Shown here in pieces: positions 63,565-64,000 of a stretch of 64,000 bases of DNA (its first letter is position 1; every line of letters begins with the position of its first letter). A program made the translations under genes and the position numbers. The notes beneath the pieces were generated by a model. That model saw only the letters and a program-made list of their open reading frames with translations. It ran no database searches and had not been told where the DNA came from. Source of the DNA: an uncultured Desulfobacterales bacterium (GTDB taxonomy: Bacteria > Desulfobacterota > Desulfobulbia > Desulfobulbales > Desulfocapsaceae); the NCBI GenBank assembly GCA_937915545.1, contig CALGIJ010000038.1, forward strand, positions 142,202-206,201, in the 5' to 3' direction.

Positions 63565-64000
63565 TCATCTTTTCAATAAAACTTTTTCTATGTTCTTGAG
63601 ACCTTCAAACACAACTCGAAAACGTGTATTTGTTACAGAGGGGGAATCAATAATCATTGTTGTGCCTCTTATGTATTGATGTGCTAATTGATCCCGAGAA
63701 GCCTTAAGAGATGCAAGCGCAGCTACAAATGGACTCACAATAGCGTTATCCACTTTCGAATTCATTTCTTCAATACCATGACGGCCAATAATGGCTTCGA
63801 TCATGGGAAGGAAATGCCGTTCATAATCAAAACCATACGTACGCTTGACAACTTCTTTTTGAATGTACTTGATGTGGCTATGCTGCTTCAGACGGCGGGC
63901 AGCCAAGCGTAAAACGATATCATCCATGGACATCTCAATCCATCCCACTGCTGTCTCACAAATAATTGAGGAAAACCCAATAAATAAAGGCTCGGAGAGC
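63565..64000 (-). CDS. HEPN-like cassette protein, C-terminal part only
   Basis: The frame is open from the right edge to TGA 63565, giving at least 145 codons. The visible protein has DDIVLRLAARRLKQHSHIKY, FDYERHFLPMIEAIIGRHGI, and LASLKASRDQLAHQYIRGTT, where RDQLAH fits the R-x4-H motif of HEPN ribonuclease-fold proteins. Reading continues upstream past the in-frame GTG 63948, so the true start is outside the window. HEPN proteins are common in defence and toxin-antitoxin systems; the assignment is tentative. Confidence 0.6.
   Translation of the reverse strand, partial: LSEPLFIGFSSIICETAVGWIEMSMDDIVLRLAARRLKQHSHIKYIQKEVVKRTYGFDYERHFLPMIEAIIGRHGIEEMNSKVDNAIVSPFVAALASLKASRDQLAHQYIRGTTMIIDSPSVTNTRFRVVFEGLKNIEKVLLKR

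Larger units (their letters stand above)
59477..64000 (-). mobile_element. Integron gene-cassette array (partial, integrase outside the window)
   Basis: Five imperfect palindromic sites (about 59-91 bp) separate minus-strand genes, each flanked by 7-mers of the attC core type. Reading the minus strand, the R' core at each cassette start and the R'' core at its end are complementary: GTTGTGC/GCACAAC for the OLD cassette, GTTATGC/GCATAAC for the DUF6173 cassette and GTTAGAG/CTCTAAC for the zinc-ribbon cassette. GTTAGGC/GGCCAAC for the membrane-protein cassette matches imperfectly. This is the property of real integron cassettes. The genes are AT-rich compared with the chromosome, which supports horizontal origin. 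The platform with attI and intI would lie to the right, beyond 64000. Confidence 0.8.

Noticed and set aside
59477..64000. Alternative genetic code with UAR read as glutamine
   Set aside because: At least two frames in the array use TAA as their natural terminal stop, and the chromosomal genes use all three stops normally. Decay explains the data more simply.
1..64000. CRISPR arrays, rRNA or tRNA genes, insertion sequences with transposase
   Set aside because: None was seen on either strand; the only mobile feature is the cassette array at the right end.

Overview
The window is GC-rich chromosomal DNA of about 65% G+C (by eye) up to roughly 59 kb, then AT-rich accessory DNA to the right edge. 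The content points to an anaerobic, environmentally versatile Gram-negative bacterium. It has a [NiFe]-hydrogenase, a radical-SAM sulfatase-maturase-type enzyme, a cytoplasmic molybdopterin oxidoreductase, outer-membrane and lipoprotein genes, and very many signalling proteins. A deltaproteobacterium (Desulfobacterota, for example Desulfobulbales or a relative) is my best inference. No rRNA, tRNA or other marker gene is present to prove it.

Layout. 0-3.3 kb: a truncated SrkA-like kinase, an RluA pseudouridine synthase split into two abutting genes, and a TPR-methyltransferase. 3.4-10.2 kb (minus strand): a group-2-like hydrogenase small and large subunit, its maturation protease, a soluble hybrid histidine kinase and a diguanylate-cyclase response regulator, mostly with overlapping ends. 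10.4-22.1 kb: a radical SAM enzyme, two tiny genes, a Tat-exported dienelactone hydrolase, an NlpC/P60-beta-barrel protein, a phosphotransferase plus P-loop kinase pair, an EAL-CBS-GGDEF protein, a chemoreceptor and an aminotransferase. 22.2-26.2 kb: a periplasmic binding protein paired with a hybrid kinase. 26-36 kb: an MFS transporter, an SDR/DUF2867 protein, a secreted unknown, an RluC-type synthase, a flavin reductase and a molybdopterin enzyme. 36-39.4 kb: a third hybrid kinase with a very large sensor domain. 39.5-44 kb: an SPFH (band 7) membrane protein translationally coupled to a double-AAA+/Lon protease. 44-50 kb: an amidohydrolase-fold protein that has lost its metal ligands, a B3/B4-domain protein, a small TPR membrane protein and a four-gene CsgG/DUF4810/DUF799 lipoprotein operon. 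50.5-59 kb: a multi-PAS hybrid kinase, TauE, an alpha/beta hydrolase, GNAT, DUF72 and DUF202 proteins.

59.1-64 kb is a stretch of integron gene cassettes, all read on the minus strand and separated by five attC-like sites. In three of four cassettes bounded on both sides, the core 7-mer at one end is the exact complement of that at the other end, as expected for true cassettes. The cassettes carry a membrane protein, a zinc-ribbon/HEPN-like protein, a DUF6173-like protein, an OLD-type ATPase/TOPRIM nuclease and another HEPN-like protein. Past the last attC lies a wrecked mutT (Nudix) gene. Two cassette genes are interrupted by in-frame stop codons (TAA and TAG in one, TAA in the other) with intact coding sense on both sides. 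The integrase gene is not in the window.

The most promising systems for follow-up are the SPFH/AAA-Lon pair, the hydrogenase-kinase-cyclase operon, the binding-protein/kinase pair and the interrupted cassette genes. All functions are inferred from reading translated sequence, and no database search was run.
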